Shown: positions 25,773 to 55,144 of the stretch, one piece after another | Layout: each line of letters starts with the position of its first letter | Numbering within the stretch: position 1 is the stretch's first letter | Assembly (NCBI GenBank): GCA_900708905.1 | Contig: CAADRB010000054.1 | Span: 318,070-382,069 of the forward strand | Length of the DNA stretch: 64,000 nt | Direction: 5' to 3' | DNA from: Hymenolepis diminuta | Taxonomy: Eukaryota; Platyhelminthes; Cestoda; Cyclophyllidea; Hymenolepididae | The notes under the pieces: generated by a model | What the model was told of the DNA's origin: nothing | What the model saw: only the letters and a program-made list of their open reading frames with translations | Databases searched by the model: none | Position numbers and translations under genes: made by a program

Positions 25773-26459
25773 ACACATGCGCTGAAAAGTCCCGGGCGTA
25801 ACACAAGCCAGAATTTTTGCGTCGATATGTGACAATGAATGAAACATGGATCCACCACTTCACTCAGGAATCAAAACGATCGTCATCTGAGTGTCATCTG
25901 AGTGGACAGCATCTGGTGAACCTCGTGCAAAGCGCCCGAAAGCACAACAATCGGCTGGAAAGGCTATGGCCTCGGTATTTTGAGATGTGCGTGGTGTAAT
26001 ATTCATCGACTATCTTGAGAAAGGAAATACCATTAAGAGTGAATATTATATAACGTTATTGGAGCGTTCGAAGGCAAAAGAACAAAATTTTGTTTCATCA
26101 AGACAACGCACCATGTCACAAGTCAATCAGAACAATGGCAAAACTACATGAACTGAACTTCGAATTGCTCCCACATCCACCGTATTAGCCAGATTTGGCT
26201 TCCAGCGACTACTGGCTGTTTGCAGACCTGAAAAATTGCTCGTCGGTAGGAAATTTGGCACGAATGAAGAGGTTATCGCTGAAACTGAGGCCTATTTTGA
26301 GGCAAAAGGTAAATCGTTCTACAAAAGTGGTATTGAAATGGTAGAGCGGCGTTGGAATGATTGCGTTGCTCTTGATGGAGATTACGTTGATGAATAAAGC
26401 TAATTTTGAACCAAAAAACTGTTTTCTTTGTTAGGCCCGGGACTTTTCAGCCCATGTGT
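25773..26459 (+). mobile_element. mariner-family DNA transposon, copy 2 (internally deleted)
   Basis: The termini acacatgcgctgaaaagtcc (left) and the reverse complement of the right end, acacatgggctgaaaagtcc, are nearly perfect inverted repeats and match copy 1. TA follows the right end; the left flank reads AA, probably a mutated TA. At 687 bp it is about half length: sequence just inside the left inverted repeat joins directly to the catalytic domain, so the whole DNA-binding half of the transposase is missing. Ends are preserved but the enzyme is not, as in non-autonomous derivatives. Confidence 0.93.
25808..26397 (+). pseudogene. Truncated mariner transposase pseudogene
   Basis: It begins in the catalytic domain with FLRRYVTMNETWIHHFTQES. 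The position normally held by the first catalytic Asp (the DE in the VTxDExW motif) is Asn here. FHQDNAP keeps the second Asp, and the PSDYW region keeps the third. Lesions: the 11-bp tandem duplication at 25883-25904 (frameshift), a TAG at 26186-26188 in the PPYxPDLAP motif, and loss of about 30 bases before FHQDNAP relative to copy 1. The duplication and the TAG are shared with copy 1. Confidence 0.9.
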
Positions 26460-26461
26460 TA

Positions 26462-27495
26462 TGTCATTGTTAGTTAACCGCATATTATTCCCGAAGTGAT
26501 TGGGAAAAAAAATTACATTTTCTACTGACATTTAACAAGTAGGCTAACTGGGCATTTTTATCGTGTCAAAGCCAAATTTTGAATTTGAAATGGTGTCTTA
26601 TGAAGACCTAAATCTGTGGCAAGAAATAAAGTGCCAAAATAATTTGCACATAATTATAGAGAGGATTCAAAGAGCAAAATATTTTCAAAATTCTGATTAT
26701 GAATATTCACTACAGTGGCAATGAATGGGATTTAGCTTATCGAACGATTTTCGTATAATACCCTAGAAACCAACGCTTGAATTATCGCCCTTGTCAAAAA
26801 TTAACAGGTTTATAAATAAAATTTTAAGATGAAATTCAATTTAAGTTTTCTTATGTGAAAAAATTTATTAGTTCTTTTGGAAGTCAAGTAATTGAAATAT
26901 GCAATAAATATTTTGATTTTTAAAATAAAAAAATTTTTCCAAAGCCCGACGGTTGATAGATTCATTTTGAATTATCCGAAATATTTTACAAAGGCTGAAC
27001 TAATTTTCATTAAATCTTATACTTTTCGAGGAAAAATAAATTACTTTCACTTTACTCCCGTCATGTGATGCGAAGCAGTTTACTTGTGTAGTTAAGTGCA
27101 CTTCCTTCCTATCCTAAGTAATCTGAGGCTGTCCATTTAATTCACGTGTTTCTGTCCATTTTATTCAGTTTGTATTTCCTCTTTTCTCTAAAATTTGTCA
27201 AATATATTCATTTCTATTTTTCATTTGTTTAACCATATTCTTACTGGCTCTCTATCGGCAAACCTTAGGTAGTACCGAGTGGTTGAGAAGAGATAACCTG
27301 TGACTTGGGTGTCGGTCAATATTAAGAATACATATATGGCTTATTAAAACATCAGTTCCAAGTTATGAGAATATGGAAGAAGTCAATCTACGAGCTGTAT
27401 CTAGTTCAATGGTTAACTGTTTGAAGACCTGTGTGGATGGAAGGCATTCACTTCCCTGACAGTCTAAAGATTTCAATGTCCAGACGGATTAGACA
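26462..27495. other. AT-rich intergenic DNA, no gene recognised
   Basis: No ORF of note and no repeat match was seen. Confidence 0.45.
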
Positions 27496-27838
27496 TGTAG
27501 CGGCTAAGGGATAACAGCAGACGAAGAAAAGGGACACCAAGGATTGTGTTAGACAGGATGTATTGAACAAAATTCGGTACAAAGNCTCAAAGGAAAGTAG
27601 CGGCTTGGAAGAGCAGCGGGTATGGCGTTTATTGAACAGTTGGTGCCGTAGTGTGTGTGAGTGTCCGGGAACATGGGTCATTTTTATCGACGCTTTGAGT
27701 GAGGACATGCATAGCGATATGTATGCGTGTTTTGATCGGTCGGTACGATTGTGGTGGAAGGACAGGCCGGTGCAGGCAGGACCAATTGATAACTAAGCTG
27801 ACTAAGCGATGTCCTCTCCGATCGATGAAAAGTAGGCC
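27496..27838 (+). repeat. Dispersed LTR-like repeat, copy running into the gap
   Basis: It begins TGTAGCGG like 8578 and follows module 1 of that copy. It then appears to enter module 2 (cctctccgatcgatgaaaag against ccttttccgatagatgagaa) before the Ns start at 27839. It is more GC-rich than its flanks. One ambiguous base (N) is at 27585. The ORFs at 27448-27708 and 27563-27796 lie inside the repeat and are not genes. Confidence 0.65.
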
Positions 27839-28233
27839 NNNNNNNNNNNNNNNNNNNNNNNNNNNNNNNNNNNNNNNNNNNNNNNNNNNNNNNNNNNNNN
27901 NNNNNNNNNNNNNNNNNNNNNNNNNNNNNNNNNNNNNNNNNNNNNNNNNNNNNNNNNNNNNNNNNNNNNNNNNNNNNNNNNNNNNNNNNNNNNNNNNNNN
28001 NNNNNNNNNNNNNNNNNNNNNNNNNNNNNNNNNNNNNNNNNNNNNNNNNNNNNNNNNNNNNNNNNNNNNNNNNNNNNNNNNNNNNNNNNNNNNNNNNNNN
28101 NNNNNNNNNNNNNNNNNNNNNNNNNNNNNNNNNNNNNNNNNNNNNNNNNNNNNNNNNNNNNNNNNNNNNNNNNNNNNNNNNNNNNNNNNNNNNNNNNNNN
28201 NNNNNNNNNNNNNNNNNNNNNNNNNNNNNNNNN
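27839..28233. other. Assembly gap (395 Ns)
   Basis: The gap sits inside or at the edge of the dispersed repeat, consistent with an assembly break at a repeat. Sequence resumes with aggttttacgcgattaattg, which could still be repeat. Confidence 0.99.
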
Positions 28234-30176
28234 AGGTTTTACGCGATTAATTGAGACGACAGATTCTCTGCCATTCTGAAGGATGGTAAGAGTCTTTTCA
28301 CCTCTTTGAAGGACCTTGATTCTCCGGATTGCAGCTTCTTTTAAAATTTCTTGAATGTTTTCAACTCAATTTTTGTATTCAGGCGCTGCCGTTGATTAAA
28401 TAATGTTGTTTTTTTTACTTTGACTCCGGTGCATGTGACATGACTTGGGAGGGTTCATAACTACCTCAAAGAATTATTATTATTACAAAGGGAGGAATTT
28501 TATCAGATGAAAATTAATTAACTTGGAGATTAATGAAAAACAACATTTCTAATAACTTTTTAGAAAAATTTTTAATAATAATTTTTAGGTTAAATTTTTT
28601 GATTTTTACTTTCGGAAGAGTGTTAAAAATAACGGCATTTACAAAGAAGAAGCAATTCATGCTTCGAATATGTATAACAAAGCCACTTCACTTGGTCTCT
28701 ATAATTCGAAATTTTCAAATAAATTATTCTTTATTGTAATGAAAAAAAATAAAATTGTTTTATTTTATATGCATCACTATATTACACCTCCACTGCGGTA
28801 TCTCAAATCGAAAATGTTTTAGTCGAAAAGTGCGAAAGATGTCGTCTGCCAATTAATTGTTTTAGCATTCTTTCTAAAATTATGCAGTCTTGATTTTTTT
28901 ATGCCATCATTTGACATTTGACATTATTTTTTTAAAAAATTATATATATATTTATATAGTTAAACAAATTAATTACTTGCCTTTTGTTTTATTTAGGATC
29001 CTCTCTGTTAATTCAATTAAGTGTGCTCGGCATCTTAACCTCGATTTGTTTTCGGTTGGACAAAAGTTTAACTCGACACCAATACAATTTAAATTTCTAT
29101 TTTCTTTCTGATAATAATAAAACTAAGCCTCAATTTGATTATTTTACTCCAAAATCCATTTTTCATTGGGTATTATTTTTTTGTGCATTTTAGAAATCAT
29201 AAAGGTTCAATTTACTCTTTTTTAAAAAATGCATTTGGCGATGTAAGATGAAATTCCTTTATTTATTGTTAAAACTGTCTACATTTTTCAAAATTATAAT
29301 GAAAAACATTAAAATAAATTATAATTAAATTTTTTAATTTATACCTTAATGATGAGGTGCTTTTTGAGCGTTCCACTGTTTATTTGCCGTAACAATTGCA
29401 CCATCAAATAGACCAGACTAGCAGATCCATAAACAAATTAATTAACCAGATTAAAAATTTTGAAATTTCATGATGGATTTGTTTAAATAAACTGTAGATT
29501 TTTAAAAAAATTCTGCTTTTAAAAAATAAATTTTTTTGCTTTCGACTTAAGGAATGGTCAAAAAATTGGGGTGTTCTAATTATGAAAATAAGATGTATTG
29601 ATTTGATAGGTTAAATTAAAAACAACTTTTTTTAAAACTTATATAAAATAGTTTCATTATGCGAGATGATCATTTAAAATTAAAAAAATGCTTAAGGTAG
29701 AAGAGTAGTGAAATTTCCCCGATGGATATTTTGAACAGAAAAGAAAGAAATAATAAATTATAAATGAATTTGAATATACAAATCTTATATTACTTTAATA
29801 TTTTTGAATAATGCTTCACATTTCATTATTTATCTAAACAAAATGAAAAATTAAGTATTGCGCAATTTTTATAATTATTAAACTGCCATTGGTTTTCATT
29901 TCAACTGGGACATCGGCTCGTAGATCAAAACGCAGGAATTTGCATTTCTTTGTTTCTTTCCGGGTCTTATGCATTGAAAACGCGGTATTATTCGATGAGA
30001 AGATGAAAAGAATGCAAACTTCAAACCAATGCAATTTGGAGGACAAATTACCACTCCCATGTAGGATTAAACGATCTTTACGTTTGCATTGGCGAGATCA
30101 GTATTGAAGGATGACCCTCTATGCATTTACAAAAATTAATCTTTGATCACATTTTTAATGAAACTATGATTATTGT
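28234..30176. other. AT-rich intergenic DNA, no gene recognised
   Basis: It contains long A/T tracts and short ORFs with AT-driven composition. The overlapping ORFs on both strands around 29834-30107 have no recognisable domain. Confidence 0.4.
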
Positions 30177-30505
30177 TCGCCTCTATGTCCCTATAAATCA
30201 AACACTTACCTGTCATTGTTGGTTCTCCTTTTTTTCTATATATGCCTCCTTTTACTTCCAAGTATACCTGCACCATACCCGCACATTCGTCCTTGAACGA
30301 ATGATTCATGAAACCGTCTTTGTATTTCCGCTCACACGCATACGTAGGCGGACGCACCTCTTTCATTTGTATCCTCTTCGCTTCCCTCTCATCTCCTCTC
30401 TCGCTCATGTATTACTGTTACCTCCTCGGATCCTCATCGTGGTTAATTCAATACACTTCGGCATGTGCAACTCGTTGTGTTCTACATTTTCGAACTGTTG
30501 TTTGC
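30177..30505 (+). repeat. Pyrimidine-rich dispersed repeat, copy 2
   Basis: It aligns with 33830-34135 through ccgctcacaYRcRYacgtag, the C/T-rich run with catctcctctctcgct or its equivalent, tcgRatcctcatYRtgRttYa, ttcaatacactt, and ctYttgtgttctcc-like text before a cgaactgttgttt segment. The ORFs across it (30121-30534 plus, 30136-30408 minus) are by-products of the repeat. Confidence 0.65.
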
Positions 30506-32129
30506 TGTTACTATTTACTATTTACTCAAATTAGTCAGTGTATAATATCCCAATTCAACTAACTTAATTCCTGCATTGATATTAATGAGTATGCTATAGC
30601 TCTCCAGGTACTTTGCATTTAAATGAAGGAATTGGAGATTGTGGTTAAGGCATTTTCCCGAAATTCAAGGCTACCAAACGCGGAATTATGACTACGCAAG
30701 AAATTCAAATTGTTCTAATTAAAGCATCAAATTTTTCCTGGATTTGAATAGCTTTGCTTTGAAATTGATTAATAATGCGATGGATATGTTGATTTCGAAA
30801 AATTTCAGAAATTCCAGGACCTCAACGGTGTTGTAACCAATAAAAATCGACCTATTATATTCCAACGGTTCATTGTTGTTCGGATAAAGTTATCGAAAAT
30901 AGTTTTGCATGATTTCAAAAAGACAAAAGTTAGCATTTTGACATCGCTGAGTTTTTCAATAATTTCTCCCATAAAATACTAAGGAAACATCGTCGAGCCC
31001 TATTTCACTTAGTCCAATTACTTCCAAATCGTCTATTTGAAATTCTGAATTGCAATAGTCCTCCGATTTCCTAATGATAGATAGAAACTCCTTCAAATTA
31101 AAACAAAAAATTTTAACAAAAACCCTACTTTTAGATTTCCTTTTGAATCACTTTCAAATAATGGAGCGATTAACATTATGAATTCAGTTTCTTTAATTCC
31201 TTCAAATTATTATTTTATTAATTATAAATAGCATTTACTGCAAATTTTTTATGTTCACATGCCATATTTATTTTTTTGTATTTTGCCTTCCAATTAAAAC
31301 AAAATTCTCCTTTAAAAAATTTCTCAGTTGAAAAATTTATGACCGTTTTCCAGTGTCTGATTTTCTTAGACAGCGTGTTGATAACCGGAACCGCTATCAA
31401 TGGACGTAAAGTCGTTAAATCAGTTTTTTAAACTCATTTTAAATTTTTCCAATTTTTCTAAACAAATTTTTAAATACTACTCTCTAAGTAGCAGTATATA
31501 AGCATTGATTATTTGCATAAAACCAAATATATTACTTTTATTTCAAATATCCATAGTCAAGTTGATCTCTGTGATCCTTGTTTATGTGTGGGATTGCACC
31601 AGCAAAGAGCTGAGTCACGGCGAAAGAGGTGAGCAGCTGGATCTTCTCTTGGTGGGCGGTAAAATGTAGTGATCGCACTTATCTTGTGGAAAGTTCAAAG
31701 ATGGAAATGATTTCGCACAAAAACTGTTTAAATCAACATCTCCGTCAACAGGTTTTGGAGAAGTGAGATAGACGAAAAGCGCATTAAACTCCAAATACTG
31801 TCGGGCTTAAAAATGGAAGCAGATCACCGGCATAATCTATTTTAATGACAAATTTGAACTTAAAATCAAGTCAGTCTGTGGACAAATGATGCTCTGTCCG
31901 AATATTTACAAGAACTATTCAGTTGGACTTTCAGGCTGTTTCATACAAGTAGTAACATAACTTAATTTTTCAAAATAAGTGTTAAAATATAATAATGTGA
32001 ACATGAGGGAAATTTTTTCACCCCACAATATTTGCTTGGTTCAAGACCTAGGCGACCTGTCCTTCTCACAACTCAGTTCCTCGTGCTGCACTCACGCCGG
32101 AAAAGTTTACTAAGATCCAATATATATGT
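30506..32129. other. AT-rich intergenic DNA, no gene recognised
   Basis: No coding signal above background. Composition becomes less AT-rich from about 32050, where the SINE-like segment and the LTR-like repeat begin. Confidence 0.4.
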
Positions 32130-32205
32130 GTGCCGATGCCACATTAATCACCGTGCGCGTCTGTCATGTCAGAGGTCATAGGTTCGATTTCCATCAATGC
32201 AAACC
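32130..32205 (+). repeat. tRNA-derived SINE-like head (RNA polymerase III B box)
   Basis: The string ggttcgatttcc at 32181-32192 is a near-perfect B box (T-arm of a tRNA). It is preceded at tRNA spacing by gtctgtcatgtcagaggtca, which looks like an anticodon arm plus variable loop, and by gtgcgc. The left acceptor and D-arm portion does not fold into a proper tRNA and no clear A box is present, so this is a tRNA-derived SINE or tRNA pseudogene rather than a working tRNA gene. The SINE body may extend to about 32330. No second copy was found in the window. Confidence 0.5.
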
Positions 32206-32484
32206 AGTTCACGGAGTGACCAACCACACTGCCTAATCTGCGTAGTATAGAGGGGGCAGAATTCAAGTCTTTCACTTAAGAGGCTCCATAATGTCATTTC
32301 CTACCCGAGATAAACGTTAAAAAACGGTTTTTCGAAGGGATTGGGTCAGTATTATTATTTATTTCAATGTTTCCAGATATTTTGTATAATTCGGGCAATT
32401 TAAACACATATTAGTATCAAACTTGTGATATCAAAAACTTTATAACCATTAATTTATTATTTTGTGCTTTCGTAATTAGGTATC

Positions 32485-32806
32485 TGCTATAGCCAGCAGA
32501 TGTCTATCAACACCTGGCGATTATAAGTGAGTGACTGACGATAAGATCTCCACTGCGGTATCCACAGGTGGTCCCGCTGTGTGTTTATCCATTCGTACAT
32601 AGATACCTAAATAGATGCCGATCATCACGCCGAGACACCGACAACGAGACATGACTGACGTCCCACGAAGAAATGTTTTGTATATTAACTTAATTTACTG
32701 ATTAATAAATTGGAGTGGCTTGCCTGCCACCTCCGAACTGATCTGGCGACATGGGTGACTTGACTTATTCCATCTATTCCCTTCTATTCGATCGATGTGG
32801 CCTCGA
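32485..32806 (-). repeat. LTR-like repeat, inverted copy (partner at 61868)
   Basis: The reverse complement matches 61868-62142 over most of its length. Shared landmarks are cacatcgatcgaatag, tagatggaataagtcaagtc, atgtcgcc, ttcggaggtggcagRcaagc, the TATA-like ttataaata region, acgagacatga, cagcgggacc and ctgctggctatagca. Similarity stops at TAGCA on one side and around TGTCGGAG (or its degraded equivalent) on the other: a TG...CA arrangement typical of LTRs. No target-site duplication was detected. Confidence 0.7.
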
Positions 32807-33829
32807 ATAGAGCCTTTCAACGTTATTACAGTATCCATTTTAATTAAATTAAAATTCAATTATTTTATTTCGTTCTTACAAACAGGACAGTACGAATATC
32901 TGATTACATATCGAATAGTTGTCAATTGCCGCATGATGATTCTTAATCGTTCACTTGTGCGACTAACAAGAACGCATAACCGTCAATTCAGCACTTAATT
33001 GACAAGTTGTCTGGTCTACTTACGCTCTATGCGTCGACATTTTACCTTTACTTTTTCCAATTTCCTATTCTCTCCTAACTCTCTTCCTTTTTCTCACTTT
33101 TTGCCTCACTTCATCCAGTTGTTAACTAAATTCAAATTGCTGGCAACTCATTTTGACATAGCAGTTGTCATTTTGTAGACAATGGAGATTTTTTCAGCAT
33201 TATAAGGGAATTTTTTTATCGAGTTAACTAATTCAAACTGAAAGACTCTGTGAGGCGCAATTTCTCGTCTTCATCTCAAATCTTCCAAATGGATTTTATA
33301 GCAATAATTATATGTTATATTTAAATATTGAAAGTATTAAAAAATTTATGAGATCACGGTGTGTATTTCTTTTTCAATTAAAAAAACGGAACACCGATAA
33401 TCGGGAAATCTGATATTATAATTTAGAATTAAAACGTTGTCAGTAATCACAATTTGCATGTTTTCAAAATATGAGGCGAAGCAGTAAGCGAAAATATCTG
33501 CGGGAGAAGAGAAACTGGTTAAAAATTTGCATTTCTGACAGGAATGTGTATAAAGTTTCCCGGACTCGGATAATTTGTCAAGTAGCCGCGGCGGTCTCGG
33601 ACTTGGTATGAGATGGACTGGACTTGATTTGCAATCGCATAAACATCTGCATGGCGGTTGTGGCGTTGTATATTTTCTAAAAAGGTGAAAGTGTTGGAGA
33701 ATTTCAGTTATATAAATTCTAATGCTCGCATTTTAGTCAGTTAACTCTTTGAGGGATGAATCTTTGCCCTTTCCAAAGGTACTCTCTCTTCACATCATTT
33801 ATGAATGTACGTTGATTGCTGTCCTTTGT

Positions 33830-34135
33830 GTCCCTATGCTTCAAACCCCTATCTGTCATATCTAGACGACATTATCAGTCCCCTTTTTTTTCCATAATTG
33901 CCCTCTTTAATACCGTCATGTGCGTCCTTGTCAGTGTGATCCATATTAGCCATCTGTATTTCCGCTCACATAAGCACACGTAGATACGCATGTCATTTGT
34001 CTGTTCGTACGCTTCCCCCACTCTTCTCCTCTCTCCCTAATTTTGCTCTTACACTCTCGAATCCTCATTATGATTTATTCAATACACTTTGCCCTGCTCA
34101 GCCTCTTGTGTTCTCCTTTTTGGAACTGTCATTTG
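33830..34135 (+). repeat. Pyrimidine-rich dispersed repeat, copy 3
   Basis: It overlaps in content with both other copies: its left half matches 23515-23610 and its right half matches 30325-30505. It therefore links the two and defines one family of roughly 300-400 bp. No coding potential, tRNA-like promoter or terminal inverted repeats were seen. Confidence 0.65.
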
Positions 34136-34710
34136 ATTTTGTTATTTCCAACATCCTTTGACGTTTGGCCGTCATCGATGGCAGAAAAGCAACGAATTGG
34201 TTTAAACACCGTTGTAAGGGAGAGGTTACTCATGTTTACCACGCAAAAATTTCTACAACACTTCTTTCTGCTTATCAAATTACTATAAATCCTTCTTTGT
34301 TATTAAAATATTGTACCTCCTATTTAATAAAAGTAATACAGCACAAATATTATTAATTATAGTAATAAAACTGAACAAAACGATGTCATTTGTAAACATT
34401 AATCTTGATAAGACTCAGACAAATAAATCTGGAGGATTTATGTTTGTCTGGGAATAAATGACTCCCACGAACTCTCTTTATGTCACTCATCCTTATCAGT
34501 CCGCTGAAGTACACGTCGCTGACAACTGGAGGGTTAGTTAATATAAAAGCTGCACCCAGTTAAGCGATGTTGTGGACTTTAAATTCACTAATATTCGGAC
34601 TAATTTTGTGGACAAATAAATTCTTAGTATTACAGTTGCTGTACTTACTTCAATATCGTTCATTGGGGTCAAATTCAACTAAAGCCTAGAAGTATCGAGG
34701 GCCAGATATT

Positions 34711-50131
<15,421 letters not shown>

Positions 50132-51991
50132 TTTTGAGAAACCGAACAGGTTCACATAAAATAATGTGTCCTAAATTCTTGTATTGATGGGTACAAACAA
50201 ACTGACCATCATTGAATAATTCATACAGTAATACCTTTGACTGTAAATATTGCCCTTTATTTTGCATTTTTTATATGAACTAGTCAAATGAATATGCAGT
50301 TAGAAATTATATTATCTGTTTGTATTCTATCAATTGAATATTATAAATGATGTACTAGTTTGTACTTATTGGATAAAGATTAAATATATGAACCATTTAT
50401 CATTATGATAAGTTGAGGAAATAAAAATAAATCGGAAGTAAATAGGGCTAATCCCAGTCTCAAATTCATTTCTTCAAGAGGCAAGAAATATGTGGCCAAG
50501 TCTCCCCCATAGATGTCGTCTTAGAAATTTTGGCTTTTATATAACGAGCAACTCAAATGAAGATTTTTACTAATTAGGCACACAGATGCTCACTATGTTT
50601 TTAATGATATTTTCTTCCAATGAGACTTAAAGTTCGGGGAAGGTAGATTAAAATGCCCGAAGAAAAATGTATTTGCACTTCAGGATGTTTCAGATTAATT
50701 AGTATTCGAATATGCTGTAGAAAAGTTCTATGAAAGAAGTCTCAGATATAATTATTGCTTCCAACTGCAGTTTGAAAACTAACTGCATCAATATAATTAT
50801 AAATATTAATAGATATTCGCTATCGCGGTTGAGCCGATATTAAAGCTATGCAGTCATTTATACACTTAAAATCAAATCTGACACCTGTTACTGAAACAGA
50901 AGCAAGATGAATCTTATTTGGATTAATTGGGAACAGTTGAAACCGTCTGTAAATCCAAGCATAAAAGTCATTTTGGAGTGATGAAATTATCACAGGACTT
51001 AATCCAAATACCGATTCTTTGAATTATAAAACTCTAAGACCAAAATTTGTCATTTGTATTAACGTGACTGATATCCATCCGCCACCAACGACCAGTCCCG
51101 CAGATTATATGTCGAGAGAAATGAAGCTTCTTAATCTGGACCTTGAATAATTTTTGTGTAGCTATATCAAAGCACCTTTCAATTCTAATTCCGTTTTTTT
51201 TTCAGTCTTATTCTATAGAACACTTTACTACCCCTTTTAAATCTCCTTCCGTACTTATAAGTGATCATTTAATACTTTCTCAGTAACTGTTTATGACTGT
51301 TTAGTACTATCTGATTGCTTACAGAGTTTAAACTTTAAACAGTCTTAACTTTCACCATCCTCCCATTGTCAAGGCAGAAACTTAAGTGGAACTATTTTTA
51401 TGTTTCTACAAGTTCATTATAAACAATCGAGGAATAGGACAATCTCAATGAATACCAGCATGAAACCATCTTTATTCGTTATTTATTCCACTGATTTGAT
51501 TAGTGAATAGATCAGTTATCAGAATGACCAAATGCATTAACAATTTCAATTCGGTAGAAGTACAGTAAAAGGCTTTTTCCGCACTCATATCCCAAAATAT
51601 TAATTCCGTCTAAGATGATTGATAGAACCATATTTCAGCTTGCTTCTCTCTGATAGTACAGCAATCAACGTACACGTCTACTAAGAAAAGTTATCGTGGA
51701 TGGTTAATTTTGGTTAACAGAAGCAGAACACAAGTTCCCTACGAAAACGTCCTCACTCTTCACGTCTTCTATTACTACTGAAGACATAACCTTAATGCTA
51801 AATAAAACCTCAATTACGGATAAAATCATTTTGTATAGAACAGAAGGCCAAAAAAACGTATCCAGAGCTTTGTTTATTAAAAAAAATATTGTTTGCGTAT
51901 AAAAATAGATGATCCAAAAAGCTCCATATATATACGCTTAAATCGGCAGGCGAAAAATTTAAAAATGCCCCTTCGAATAATAATCAAGACA
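50132..51991. other. Intergenic region between CaMKI and MCM5
   Basis: This holds the presumptive upstream region of CaMKI and the 3' end of MCM5. No ORF with coding character. The 1.86-kb spacing of two same-strand genes is too large to suggest a flatworm-type operon. Confidence 0.5.
51873..51878 (-). promoter_or_regulatory. Candidate MCM5 polyadenylation signal
   Basis: A canonical AATAAA on the minus strand lies about 114 bases downstream of the MCM5 stop codon, a reasonable 3' UTR length. Such hexamers are common in AT-rich DNA, so this is positional evidence only. Confidence 0.35.

Positions 51992-55144
<3,153 letters not shown>

Noticed and set aside
27699..28250. 183-codon plus-strand ORF
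   Set aside because: Almost entirely Ns of the assembly gap; the start lies in a dispersed repeat.
30121..30562. Overlapping 84-137 codon ORFs on both strands
   Set aside because: They coincide with the pyrimidine-rich repeat; the strand bias of C/T keeps stops away by composition.
32620..32690. Possible hammerhead ribozyme core in the LTR-like repeat (gactgacgtcccacgaagaaatg)
   Set aside because: The required CUGANGA box is CTGACGT and the other copy has GAAGGAA instead of GAAA, so the catalytic core is not present or conserved.
50132..51991. MCM5 and CaMKI as a trans-spliced operon
   Set aside because: The 1.86-kb spacing is far larger than typical flatworm operon gaps, and no clear 3' splice acceptor was seen next to the CaMKI start codon.
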